A stretch of DNA of 64,000 bases from Corvus cornix cornix. Its lineage: Eukaryota > Chordata > Aves > Passeriformes > Corvidae. Positions 37,219 to 49,086 of this stretch are shown piece after piece (position 1 is the first letter of the stretch; every line of letters starts with the position of its first letter). The stretch covers positions 2,728,001 through 2,792,000 of the forward strand of contig NC_046335.1 of NCBI RefSeq assembly GCF_000738735.6, written 5' to 3'. The position numbers and the translations under genes are program-made. The notes beneath the pieces were generated by a model. The model searched no databases. It saw only the letters and a list, made by a program, of their open reading frames with translations, and had not been told where the DNA came from.

Positions 37219-40200
37219 TGCAAAACAAAACAAAACAAAGTTTGCCTTTTGTAGGAGGAGATAAATAACACAAAAATCAAAGTGGCTGTGACAGAAAACT
37301 TTGGAGAAAAATCTGAGCCTTGGAAAGTCCAGGCTCTTGTTGGAAGAGTAACGCGCCTCAAAATGGCGAAGAAGAGGAAGAAAAATGTGCAGAATGCATT
37401 GTGTAAAGAGTAATTGCACTGGAAAGGAGTTATAAAGTAAGTAAACATGACTTCCAATTTGATCCATATTAAGATTTATTGACCCTGGAAGTCAATATTC
37501 TCTGCACCAGGGCCAAGGTTAACATTGAGTTTGAGGCCAATGGGAAAGTTGTAATGAAGTGCTGGTTAAGAGGCCCTTGCAGAACTATCTGGTTTTGCCG
37601 GAGGGTTGGAAGTCTTTCCATATGATCAGCCCCATCTTCCTCTACATTTCAAAGGCATCCAAGTCTGCCAGTTTTTCTGTGAAATCCCAGCCACATTAAC
37701 AGGGTGCCAAACTGATAAACCCCTTGGATAGCTTTCCCAGCAGAAGTCTGAACTACCTCTATGCTACAATAGCTCTGAGGCTTTGATCGTGGTCAGGACC
37801 TGCTCGTGCCAATCCAGTGTAAACACAGAGGGAAGGAAAAGTTGACCTCAGCTGATGACAAGTTAAGAACATGTTTGATGATGCTGTAGGAAAAAGCAAT
37901 ATTAGTGAATTTCTGTCCTTTGACAATTCCTGCTTTAGGGAAGAGCAGGCATACACCATCACAGCAGAGATTTGCGAGGTTGTGCAAGTAAAAAGTATTT
38001 GTTTGGAGTCAATAAAGATGTGACAGCTCTTTTACAAGAAAAGAACTCATCCTTTGCTCTCACACCCTGGCCTTGCCATTGCAATTTTGCAATTTTCTTA
38101 GAAATTCACTGTGAGATGTTAGATGGATGGAGAGCAGACAATCTCGGTATATTAAAAATAAAGCTCTTGTCCAAAGTCTGCTCTGAGGCATAACTTTATA
38201 CTTCCAGAATATCTGAGCCTGCAAAAACCTGGATTTCCAAGGTTGGTTTGGGCACTTGCCTAAAACCTTACTGCACCTGCAGAAAGATTTGTGTCCCAGA
38301 CATGATCCGTTTTCTTGAGTTTTACCAATTAGGCCAATAAATGGCACCACTTCTCCCAGTGAACCTTTGCTTCCCTAAAACTGCTCTGCCAAATCTTCCT
38401 TAGCAAGAGGTGGGGGCTAGAGCTGGAGAGAAGACTGTGGTTGTTATGAACCTGGTGACAGCACAGTCCAGCAGAGCTCACCATGAATTGTATGAATATT
38501 TTTGGAGACTGTACAAGACCACAGCCCCGACAGGGAACATGGATTTCTTTGGAGCACAGAGGGAAAGCAGCACAGCACTTATTTCAGTCCTATTCCAGAG
38601 GAGCAACTTACTTTTGAAAGTACTCTAAATAAAGTTGCAATGATTTCCCCAGGACTTTGCTGGGTTTGTACATCTCAATGTCCTTCTCCAGCTGCTTGCT
38701 TTCTCCTTGTGTTCATTAAGACATTGGATTTTGTTACAAGGTCTGGGCAAAAGAAAAATAGCTGTATGCACATTTAAACAGACAATTAAACTAAAGAGCA
38801 CCATGTACCGGCACAGAAGAATTCATGGTGTTATTCATATGTTTCTGAGCCCAGTGAGGCTGTTGTTGTGCACAGCAAACAGCACCTCACCAGTGTTCTC
38901 ATCACAGCCTTTTTTGTCCATGCTTCACTTTTCCTTCTCCAAAAAGCACCAGCTTTGGGTCAGAACCTGCAAAACACAACTGTCTTCTCTAGGAGGGAGG
39001 ATCTTGAGGAAATCGATTCCTGGTAACTACTTTTGGCTCTCCATCCTCTTAGACATCTCCCGCTGACCCTCTACAGTTATGTCTTCCTCTGTGTCAGCAT
39101 CTTCTTTAATGAGCTAAAATAGGAAGCACCTCAGTAGGCTCTAAGGGATGTACCCAGAATTCTTCATTATGTGGGAATTAAGCATAAAACTGGAGAGAAA
39201 TATGGGTGGATGGGAAGTACGTCATCAAATGGGAGCCTAACCCCTTACCAGTAACACAAGGCTGCAAGCCGCACTGCCAGACCACTGGGTAAACCAGGTT
39301 TCAAGGAAAGGATACTTACTGGGAAAGGAGATTCAGTGCCTGCAATCCAGTGACAGCTGCAAACACATCCCCAAACCCACATTACAGCCCTTCCTCAAGA
39401 CACAATCAGGGAGAAGCCAGCTCTCAACCTAAACCTTAATTTAGCTGAGTGCCACAATTGCTGCATAACTTGGCATGGTGGACATGGCCCTACATAGACT
39501 AGGAGAGTGCTCAGCAAACAGGGAGGAGAGCTGGGAATGCCATTTTCCCACACTTCCTTACAGAATCAATTTTCTTCTCCCAAATGACAAACAGAAGACA
39601 GAAGAAGATGGATAGAGCTGTTGCCATTCACTGGATCCAGGAGTGTATTAAGGATGACATGGTCACAGCAACTTCAGCAGTACAAGATACAGCCTTTTGC
39701 ATTTCTGCACAAAAAATGTATTTTGTCCCTGAAAGAGACCACTAATAAATTTGTGCAAAATATTAAAACCCAAATCCTTTCATCAGCACGTGGGTATTTG
39801 AGGCACTTCAACCTTGCAAAGAAAGTTTTGAGGTCCATGATCCGTGAGCATCACCCCCTGGGGAGCAGGGAAAGGCACAGGCAGTAGCTGCGAGGTTTTG
39901 AGATGAAGCTCCAGCTTTTGGCTTAGAGAGTTTATACCTTTAAGAGGCACAAAACAAAAAAGAAACCCAATCCTTGAGATGAGTCACTCCAAAGTGTGCC
40001 CGCTTTTCTCCTCGCAGGCCTGAGCAGCCTCACACAAAGCCCCGGGGCACAGGCTCCTCATTTGGCAGGGCTCAGCGCAGCAGCAGGGCCGGGGAATACC
40101 TTTACGCTGGAGAATTTGGCTTGTAACAAGGCTTTTCAGGAACATGGCAATTGCCCACGTGAACGCATGGCTTCCTGCATTAATATGCTAAAGAGACAAG

Positions 40201-43200
40201 ACAAGCATCTTTAGCTACAGCTGAGGACTAATTAAGACTGCTCTTTTACAAATATTGCATGGTTCATTCCATTCTTCCCCGATTAAGAACAAAAGAAGAA
40301 AGAAGTCATTTATTGTCATGAGTCACTTCAGATACAATGGAAGGAATTCCAACAGATGACTGAGACAAAACAAAAGCTGACATTATGAAAGCCATGTCTA
40401 AACACTAATTTAAACTGTCAACTTGCTAGTGAGGAAGGTTCATGACAGAGGGAGGATTCAAACTTAAAAGAGCACATAAATCATTGAAGAGATTAGCAGC
40501 GTGTGATGGGGCCAAAGTAGCTGCGCTGGAAACTCGCTGACTGGTAGCGAGCTCCTCGTAATTTGGGGGTGAATGTCGTGTTTTGCCAACAGTCCTGGAC
40601 TAAAATGAGTAGTTCGGGCCGCGTTCCCAGAACTGGGAGCTCTGTGTGAGTCAGTGGCATTACTCCCATTTCCAGCAGGTGAGGATCAGACCCTTTGTGT
40701 CCCACATTAGATAAAATCTGGCCTGAGCTTTCCTCCGGCTCATCAGAAGTGCTTAATTTCGGAAAGGAGCCAAAAAATGGCTTTGGGTCACATCCAGAGC
40801 TGCTGTAAATGATCGTGACCGACTTCCACAAGCTGGTTACACCACTCAAGCACCTTCCTTTCAACAGCACCTCGGTAACTCCTCTCTTTTGATTTACAGG
40901 GGACGTATCTTGAGGTAGTGCCTTGTAATTCTCTGCAGACCTGCTTTCCACCGGTAGGAAACTCACTCATCTCCACTTAAGAAACATGGCACATGAAAAT
41001 GCACTGTATGCTGCGGGGTTTCACTTGTGGATCTTTTTCCTACACATTAGAACAATTTCTTACAAAAGAAGCAAATACGTGCTTTTCAGCCCGTTTGGTT
41101 TTTCAAACAGGTGCATGGCCTCCAGCTCTCACACATCAGCTCTGCTTAATTTGTATCAGTCTTGAACTGATTCTGCAAAATGAAAGAATACTGTGTTTAG
41201 ATCATCTAAAACTTCTGTCTTTATGTGCTCACTCCCGTTTTTGCTAATACTCCCAAAACAGAGAAACCATTATGGATTACCAACGTAGAACCATTCATAC
41301 TGATGGATTTAAGAAGATTTAGCATCTATCTCAACTATTTTAAAATCCAGTTCACCCTGAAATCCACACAAGCAAAAGCTCCATCTTTTCTTCAATTCAG
41401 TATGCAGGCTCCTTCTCTGCTTCCCTCACAGACCAGAAAGCAACCAGTGACCCTGTTCCCCCAAAATTTATCTTAGTAAAAAGGAAGAGGCCAAGAAAGT
41501 GTTTGATAAGCTGATGAATAAGAAGAATTAAGAAAATGCAGTTATTTACCCATCTGAGGGCACTGCTGTGTGGACTGGTGGGCAATACTGTGTCTCCTGG
41601 ACACCAGCAATGAAGAAGATCCACTTCCTCACTGTACTGCTCTCCCAAGGATGGGGATATTACTCTGGAGATGGCTCCCTTTAACTGTCTGAACATCACT
41701 CTAAAGTCAGTGGGGAAGGTCCAGGCCTTCGCATCCTGCTGGAATTAAATCACTCTCAGCTTTGGCTCCAATTCAGGCAGAAGTTCAAAAAGTCAATTAT
41801 AAAATAAATAAAAAGAGGGAAAGTAAATGAGATGCAGAGCCCTTTAACTTAGAGGAATGAAATCACTGTGGAAGTTGGGGAGAGATTTGCTGGTAGTTAA
41901 GGCATAATCAGGATCCTTTCCAGCATCCTCGTGTTTTGCTGAGCTTGGTGAAGAGGAACGGAATTTTTTCTTCACATCTTTGCCATGGAAACCACTACAG
42001 ATTTTCCTTTACTACCACTGGCTTCTTGTGTTCTGATAGTCATTGGGCCTGTTGTGCTGGGCACTGCAGAAAGGCTGATCAAGAGGACTGGCAACAGATG
42101 ATGACAGGTAAATAATGGGATGAAACTTGCCACATCCACAAAAGCAGAGGTTTAAAAAGAAGTAGACAGTAAATTTTTTAAGCTACTGAGAGCTTCTTAC
42201 GGAGACCAGTTGAAAGGGTATTGCAGAAACTAGGACAAGAAATGAGATCCTGGATGAGAGCTTTAGCTGTGGAAATGGGGGAATCCCACTGTGTTAGGGA
42301 TGTTCTGCAGAAAATCTACAAAAATTGACCATGGGTGAGAGGGCACTGAGATGACCAGGAGAAGATGAAGCACAGTATGGACAACAGTGGAGGCAGAGCT
42401 ACATTACCCTTGGCATTCAACAGAGAAAAAGCAGAGAAATGTAGTGGAAACAAAAATGGATTTTGGTCAGTTGAGGAGTGAGCTTCCTCTCTGAGCCTTT
42501 TGTGGCTGGAAAGTCAGCAGCAGAGACAGCTGGATTTTTCTGGAGCAGTAGAACTGGAAAAGGAGTAGGTCCCATGTGAAAGTCAGAGTTGGACAAAGTG
42601 AAGGCAAGCTTGCAGGATTGAGAGAAGTGGTAGAAGCAGAGAGAAGCATGAAAGAGATTTCATGATGAAGAACATCAATTTCTCTCCAACAGGTGCCAGT
42701 CTGGTCAAGGTAGAGGAGAATGTGAGCATGGGGCTTGTTCCAAAAATGCCCCCCTCATTCAGACATGAGGGTCACCTGCAAGTTCACCAAATCCTGGTTT
42801 GGCTACTTTGAGGCAGTGAGCCTCAGACACAGGCAGGGCAAAATAAACCACCCAACAAGGGCTGTGCTTTGCACACTTTGGCTACCACTCCCCAGAGCCT
42901 TCAGTGGGGAAGACGATGTGAGTCCATTGACACTGGTTCAGTCATCCACCAGGCTGTTATCTCATTCTGCTACATCACTTTAACACCACTGTATCTTTCC
43001 CAGAAGCCTCAGCTTAAAATTGCTGCAGTGCAGGGGTGAATCAGGCCTTTCATTTCCAGGCTGACATCAATAAAGCTACACCCAGAGTAAAATTAGCCCC
43101 AGGACAGTTTTTCTGACATTTTCACAACATAAACTTTTGGGGGGTTTGGATTTGTTTTTCTTTTCTTCCTCCCCCTCTCCCCTCCCCCCTTATTTTAGTG

Positions 43201-43914
43201 GTTCTCCACTGAACCCACTTCCACAGCATGGAAAGGGAGGGAGATGTACCTGGGCTCTTTGTGCAAGAGGATCACGAGGCAAGAGTCAATGTAGCTGTGC
43301 TGACAAACAGATCAGGCTTTGGAGATCTGAGCCTGAACGTTACCTCATGTTTTAGCAGCTTCACTGGCTCCGATGCCTCAGATTGCCTGAATTTCCCACC
43401 AGCTCAGCGCAGTTCTTTTCCACATATTTTAGGTGTTGAATTAGTCTGGAGCTCAAAGGAGCAACATTTCCAGGCTCTTGATGAAGAGCATGTCTATCAG
43501 TTGAGAACAAGAAGAGCTGCCAAGCTTTTCCAAGGTTGTTTGCCTGCATCTGAAGTGTGGATGAGCTGCTTGGCCCTGCGGGGTTATTTAAGGACCCTCT
43601 GGTATCTGCCGTGATATGAAGGCAACGTAAATATCCTTATGTGTGTGTGTGTTGATGGAATAGAGGTCCATAAATCCATAAGCAGTTGGCTGCATTTTTC
43701 GCTCAGCTCCCATCCATGTTTGTAAACACTGCAGAAAGAGCCCCAAATCTGTGTCCAACACGGAGCAGTTATGGAACATGCTGTAATCCTGTAATGTGAA
43801 CCAGAGCGGGCCCGCTAACCGTGCAGCTCTGGAGAGAATTCCTGACATGATCCTTTTACGTATTTTATGTTAATCACTTCCATCTCAGGAACACACACAA
43901 ACAATACCCCATTA

Positions 43915-43992
43915 GACGTTCCCTTTGGCACTCGGACAGCAGCACAAGCTGCCGTGTGTGCCAGAGCGGCGGCCGGAGCAGCCGCAGTAGGG
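43915..43992. other. Short CpG-rich patch
   Basis: About 80 bp with eight or so CpG, including the core 'agcggcggccggagcagccg'. The flanks return to CpG-poor sequence. Function not evident. Confidence 0.45.
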
Positions 43993-46029
43993 ATGGGAGG
44001 CCATCGCTGGATGCTGCTCATGGGAAGCAACTGAAGGACAACGTGCAAAGAGTACAGCTGAGACCAACTCCTCCTTTGGGTTTCTTCACTGGTTTTCCTG
44101 TGGGCTTTTCCAGGAGAAAGGTCTCCAGCTGCTTGCCTGAGAGGGCTCATGGATGTTGGAGCGTTGCCATGATGCCAAAGACCCTAAAGGCCTTCTTCAT
44201 GGGAGATGGAAATTTGCTCAGCACAGATCTCCACATCACTGTGCCTTGAGCAGGTATAGCACAGAAAGGACAGAGCTTGGGATATATCAGTACCTGCCTG
44301 GTCAGGTTTCCCTGTCCTTTTTCCAGTACTAGGGTCACACAGAGATTTAACTCTTTAAATAAGCCTTTGAACTACTTGGCAAGTATTTTCCTGGTGGAAA
44401 GAAAAGGGCTGGATCTCCAAGAGCAGGGAATGTGCACAGAGGGTTTTGCTGCAGGCTGGGACACAAATACCACTTCCAGAGGGGAGGTGGGACAACTCTG
44501 AGAACTGAGGGTACAAATCCTGCTGTTGTGGGGAGCTCATGGGGACCTCAGCACTGGGAAGCAGGCAGAGGGAAAGGGAGGAGAGGAGGCCACATTTGCA
44601 GAAGCAACTGCTGGAAGAGAACATGTAAAACAAGTCCTCTGCCATGGCAAGGGAGATTCCCCATATTTAATTGAATACCCACTGGGTGGTGAGGGCAGAC
44701 AGCTTTGTCAGCTCACCACAGCAGCAATTCCAGCAGGTGTTGTGCCCCACTGCCAGCAGGGTGGGATCCACAGGGACCCTCCATCCCCAGAGGTACCCAG
44801 CACACTCCAGCAGGTGGGAATCAGCCAGCACCATCCCACACCGGGTCAGTAGGCAATAACCAGGAAAAGCAGAAAGGAGAAGATAACTTCAAATACCCAG
44901 CAGTTTCATACAATTTTGAAATGCTCTAAGCCCTCAGATACTGTGTTTTCCTTCTCTGCCAGATTTTTTTTATTACTAAAATGAAGATTTCAAGAGCTCA
45001 CACAACACAGGCCTTTGGTTGCAGCAAAGCAAGACGGACTGGCACTGGTGCCACTGAGAAGCAGTGCCTGGGCTGAGACATTTCTGCTCAGGATGTACTT
45101 TTAAAACAATTAAAAAGCTGCTCTGACTTTGAATAGTAACGCTGAAGCAGAATTCACTCCAACATTCACTAGCCCAAATGTCTTCGCTGAAATCATGCTG
45201 TTCCCCTATTGTTATTTAACAATAAATCCTGCCCCAGGGGAAATGTGTATAAATATGAATTTAAGAGTTCCCAGATACAAAGTATCTCCACTTTTTTTAC
45301 CCTCCTGGGAGATAAATGGCTTAGAAATCTCCCTACAAAGATGTGCTTTTCTTGATGATTTTCCCCTTAACGCTCTAAAATGATTCTGTATGAGGGGAGA
45401 GCACCCAGCCACTGCAGAAGGACGAAGAAAAGCATCTTAATAAGATAATGCCTTTATTTCAGTGCTGAGGCATTAAATACCATGGTGTGCATGCAGATGT
45501 GCTGCTCTGGAGCCCAGCTGGACTGTTCTGTGGGAAGGATAAAGTGGATTGTTGATTGTTGTGTTCCCTGCTCCCTCTCCCAGTGCTCTGGAGTCCAAGA
45601 GGCAGTTCTGGAGCTGCCCAAGGGCTCCCACTGCCTCTCCATCTCAGGGATGTGCTATGCAGAGGTGCTTTTGTTGGAAGCTTCGTTTTACAGCTGAGGG
45701 GAGGGGAATGCCGAACCTCCAAACCTGGATTCCTTATCCTTTGTGGCCCCATGGGTGCCGAAGTGGTGGCAGTGTGCGGCCTGCAGGTCAGGGGGATCAA
45801 TGGACCGGAACAGCGACTTTAAAAACAACTGATTTCAATCTCAGCTCTGAATCCCAACCTGGCCACCACTGAGTGTAGAGGGATACATGGACAGCGGTGT
45901 TCTGTGGTCCAAAAAATGTTGGTGAATAGCTTCACAACCCTGCACTGAGTACATATCAGCCAGATTTTGCAATCTAGCCTATTTGTGTTTGTGATATGAG
46001 AGACTAGACTAGAAAGAGAAGAGGAGAAA

Positions 46030-46110
46030 AGAGGAAGAGAAGAGAAGAGAAGAGAAGAGAAGAGAAGAGAAGAGAAGAGAAGAGAAGAGAAGAGAAGAGA
46101 AGAGGAGAAG
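46030..46110. repeat. (GAAGA)n microsatellite, about 15 units
   Basis: A pure-purine pentamer array of GAAGA about 80 bp long, with variant GAGGA-type units at both ends. It lies 190 bp upstream of the solo LTR. On the minus strand it gives the Leu/Phe/Ser-rich repeat frame at 45819-46166, which is not a gene. Confidence 0.95.
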
Positions 46111-46300
46111 AAGCTGATCAGACATATGTGATATCCACAATCAGATATATCTCGAAATGCAGACAATGTTGTTAACTCTCCAAGCGTGGCAGAGTGCAGA
46201 ATTTATCTCCTTGCTTTTTTTTTCTTTTTATAACATTTCACCCCTAATAATATTCTCCTCTAAAGGAAACCCTAAAGGTGATTCACCCAGAGTGGGGAAA

Positions 46301-46839
46301 TGTGGGGTATGTCCAGCCCCTGCCCTGGAGGGATCTCTGCTGAGATAAGAGATTTCGCAATCGCCCAGCAGGACTCCCTGGAAAGGCAACCACTTCTTTG
46401 GTCAGGGCAAGAAAAGACAGACCCACAATCCTTTAGGAGATCCTGTGCAGATCCTTTGTAACCCATTGGTCTTCACCCATCCCCTGTATCCCTATAAAAG
46501 CAAGCCCTCTGCACCTGTGGGGGTCAGAGAGGGTTCTCGTCCTTGGCTTTCCCCTTCGCTGGACGGGACCAACAAAAAAGCTCCCTTCGTGCAGAACCAG
46601 GCACACGGGCCTCTCGTTTCTCTCTCTGGTCTGGCTTGGCCTGGAGGCTGCCCTGCAGAGCTGAGCTGGAATCACGAGCTGATAATCACTAAAGAGCTGA
46701 CAGTCTCTGCAAGGGCCCTCCTGCCAGCAGCTGAGGGAAGACACCGGGCCTCGGGAAGGCGATTCCTTTCGGGACCATCTCCCCGGACCGGTCACCTCTT
46801 CCTGGGTCAGAGCTACTGACCCCATCACCAGCTGTAATA
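46301..46839 (+). mobile_element. Solo LTR of an avian endogenous retrovirus, probably class II (ERVK-like)
   Basis: A 539-bp segment starts with TGT (tgtggggtatgtcc) and ends ctgtaata, where the expected terminal CA has become TA. It is bounded on both sides by the 6-bp direct repeat gggaaa (46295-46300 and 46840-46845), a target-site duplication of the size typical of class II retroviruses. Inside are an inverted CCAAT box (attgg, 46465-46469) and a TATA box (tataaaa, 46493-46499) 28 bp further on, placing U3 on the left and a plus-strand orientation. The expected polyadenylation signal appears degraded to aacaaa near 46570. No internal retroviral genes flank it, so it is a solo LTR left by LTR-LTR recombination. 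Class assignment rests on TSD length and general resemblance. The 279-codon minus-strand frame across it is an artefact. Confidence 0.75.
46493..46499 (+). promoter_or_regulatory. TATA box within the solo LTR
   Basis: tataaaa lies 28 bp downstream of an inverted CCAAT box and about 190 bp from the LTR start, the usual place for a retroviral U3 promoter. Whether it is active today cannot be seen from sequence. Confidence 0.6.
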
Positions 46840-46845
46840 GGGAAA

Positions 46846-48659
46846 GGCACATGTGCACCTTGGCAAGGCACGAGGTGTGTGTGGTGCAATGGATGCTGAG
46901 CACAGGCAGAGCATCCGACCTCCCTGACTGCTGGTGGAGTGACACCACACATTTTCCATGAAGGCTGGGCAGAGTCCCTGGGAGTAACTTGGTAAAGCCC
47001 CAGGCACTCGGAGAAATGTTGAAAGTAATCCAGCTAAAGCTCCAGCTGGAAAGTGGTGGGTGGGAAAAAGAGCTCAGTGATTGGGATGCCAAAGAAGCAG
47101 AGGTGAGATAGCAGTGGGGAGGGATCCTCCACAAGCCAGTGCCGTGCTCAGCTGCTACAGAGGAAAACATTTGGGTTTCACCACCTCGTTTCTGTGTTTG
47201 TCCATCCCAAGTGTTAATCAATCCTCTGTGATAGCAACCTAACAAAGGGCTTCTACCCTGCACAACAGCCACAGTTACTAACTGCTGCTGATTCCCTCTA
47301 TCAACATTTCTTTCACTCTAGTTTTGCCCTGGGTTTTTCCATCAGTGCACTGAACTTTTGAGGGAGAAGAGCACAGCTTCTGTGTTCTTTTCCAAGGCAC
47401 TGGAGGTACCGAGGGAGAATTAACCATCTTTATGATTTTTGCTGTGAAACATTCCCTCTGCTCCCCTCCCTTTCCCATAAAAAGCCAGAAATGCCACTTA
47501 AATCACTATTGTTCCCTATGATTTAATTTCATACCACTGCTCAGCAGCTACAGCTATTTACAGCAATCCCCAGTTAAGTGATCATGGATATTTAGGAATT
47601 TTAATGCAGCGAGCTCATCCCCAAATTCAGCATCTCTCCTGGCAGCTGGGGTGTAGATAGGACATGTTTACTTAATGTGCTGGAAGCCCAAATATTTAGT
47701 TTGTGGTTTCAGTGACTGAATAATCTGTGTTCGAGGGCTACGTGTGCAACTCAGAGACCATGGAGGGAGAACAGGTCTGGGACTGAAGGTGGAAATGTGT
47801 TTGTCAATACCCCAGAGCCCCCCACAGCCACATCTCACCTCCCCTACCACGAGGTTGGAGAGGGCATGGATTAATACAAACAGCCTGCTGATGTCCCTTT
47901 GACAGAAAATGTGGGAAATGGAGTTTAGCTTGGATTTATGAACTGGGAAGGCCGTTCCTCATCCTGATTAATGGCGAGTCACGGAGCAAAGCCGAGGCCG
48001 CTCGCGAGCCCGTGTGCTCCACGTCAGGTGTCGTGGGAGTGAGAACAGTGGGAGAGCACAGAAAGGTCTCATGACAGTCTGTTAACTAATTTTCATGTGC
48101 CAAGTGAAGACGTGTACTGGAATTTTGCAAAAACTATATTTAGCAGTGCCGAGCGTCTCTGAAGAGAGCTTTGTAAGATGCTGGAACAGGGAGAAAAAAT
48201 ACACACAGGTATAAAAAGCACTCCAAGAAAGCAATAACTTACACAACTTTAGAGGGATATCCGACAATACATTTACTGCCAGCTGGGGACTCAGATGAAT
48301 ATCCAGGAGGCTGATGAACAGCAGGCTGCCCAGCCCTGCACTTCTGCTGGAATACAAGTGCAAAACCAGCTCATGAATGGCCTTTTCCTCCATGGATTTC
48401 CAGGGTTTTTGCCCTGGGGAGCTGGCATTTCCTGGGAATCCACATGGCAGATCTCCTTCCATCACAGCCTCATCCTCCTGCTGAGAAACCTCAACAGAAT
48501 CCCAGAGATAAGATTTTTTTTACATTTCTCTGTATCTTTTTTGTCATGTTGTGGTGATGTAACATGGATGTGAGGAAGGCGGCAAATCCTCAAATCCTCA
48601 GCTGTGTGCAGAGGAGGGCAGGGAAAGGCACTAATGTGCTGCATGATGGGGCAGTGAGG
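46846..48659. other. Unique non-coding sequence with a CpG cluster
   Basis: No gene or transposon recognised. A CpG cluster at 47951-48033 holds about ten CpG in 80 bp (ggccgctcgcgagcccg at its centre) inside otherwise CpG-poor DNA. Confidence 0.5.
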
Positions 48660-49086
48660 TGACCCAAGACTTGATGGAGCTGGGGAAGAGGATGGAGAGT
48701 CGGTCCTATGAGGAGCAGCTGAGGGAGCTGGGGGGGCTTAGCCTGGAGAAAAGGAGGCTCAGGGGGTCTCCACAATTCCCTGATGGAGGGTGCAGCCAGG
48801 GGGGATCGGGGTCTGCTCCCAGGGAACAGGGACAGGATGAGAGGGAACGGCCTCAAGCTCTGCCATGGAAGATTCAGGTTGGGCATCAGGAGGAATTTCT
48901 TCACTGAAAGGGTTGTCGGCATTTGAAAGGGCTGCCCGGGGAAGAGGTGAACTCAGCATCTCTGAAGGTGTTCAAGAAATGACTGGAGGTGGCACTCAGT
49001 GGTTTAGTTGATACGGTGGTGATAAGTTAAAGGTTGGACTTGGAGACCTTGGAGGTCTTTTCTGACCTAAATGATTCTGTGATTCT
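48660..49086 (+). mobile_element. CR1 LINE 3' fragment
   Basis: Plus-strand CR1 of about 430 bp. Blocks in order: 'gaggagcagctgagggagct', 'agcctggagaaaaggaggct', 'cagggaacagggacaggatg', 'catcaggaggaatttcttca', 'gggctgcccggggaagaggt', 'ttaaaggttggacttggaga', 'ccttggaggtcttttctgac', and tail 'aatgattctgtgattct'. It keeps a complete 3' end and is 5'-truncated. Its 5' half is closely related to the copy at 53.7-54.0 kb. Confidence 0.95.

Larger units (their letters stand above)
36629..46029. other. Repeat-poor unique sequence
   Basis: Over 9 kb I recognise no interspersed repeat, which is the second-longest such run in the window. A short (TG)n lies at 43639-43653. Two CpG-dense patches (37042-37218 and 43915-43992) stand out. 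The largest frame, 157 codons on minus at 40493-40966, has no recognisable domain and no supported splice structure. Low insertion density could reflect constraint or chance. Confidence 0.5.

Noticed and set aside
40493..40966. 157-codon minus-strand ORF in repeat-free sequence
   Set aside because: No domain or plausible splice structure recognised. Length is within chance expectation for 64 kb in six frames.
45819..46166. 115-residue minus-strand ORF with Leu/Phe/Ser repeats
   Set aside because: Generated by the (GAAGA)n microsatellite.
46433..47272. 279-residue minus-strand ORF, the longest in the window
   Set aside because: It runs antisense through most of the solo LTR and into unrelated flank, has no domain, and its composition follows the GC-rich LTR.
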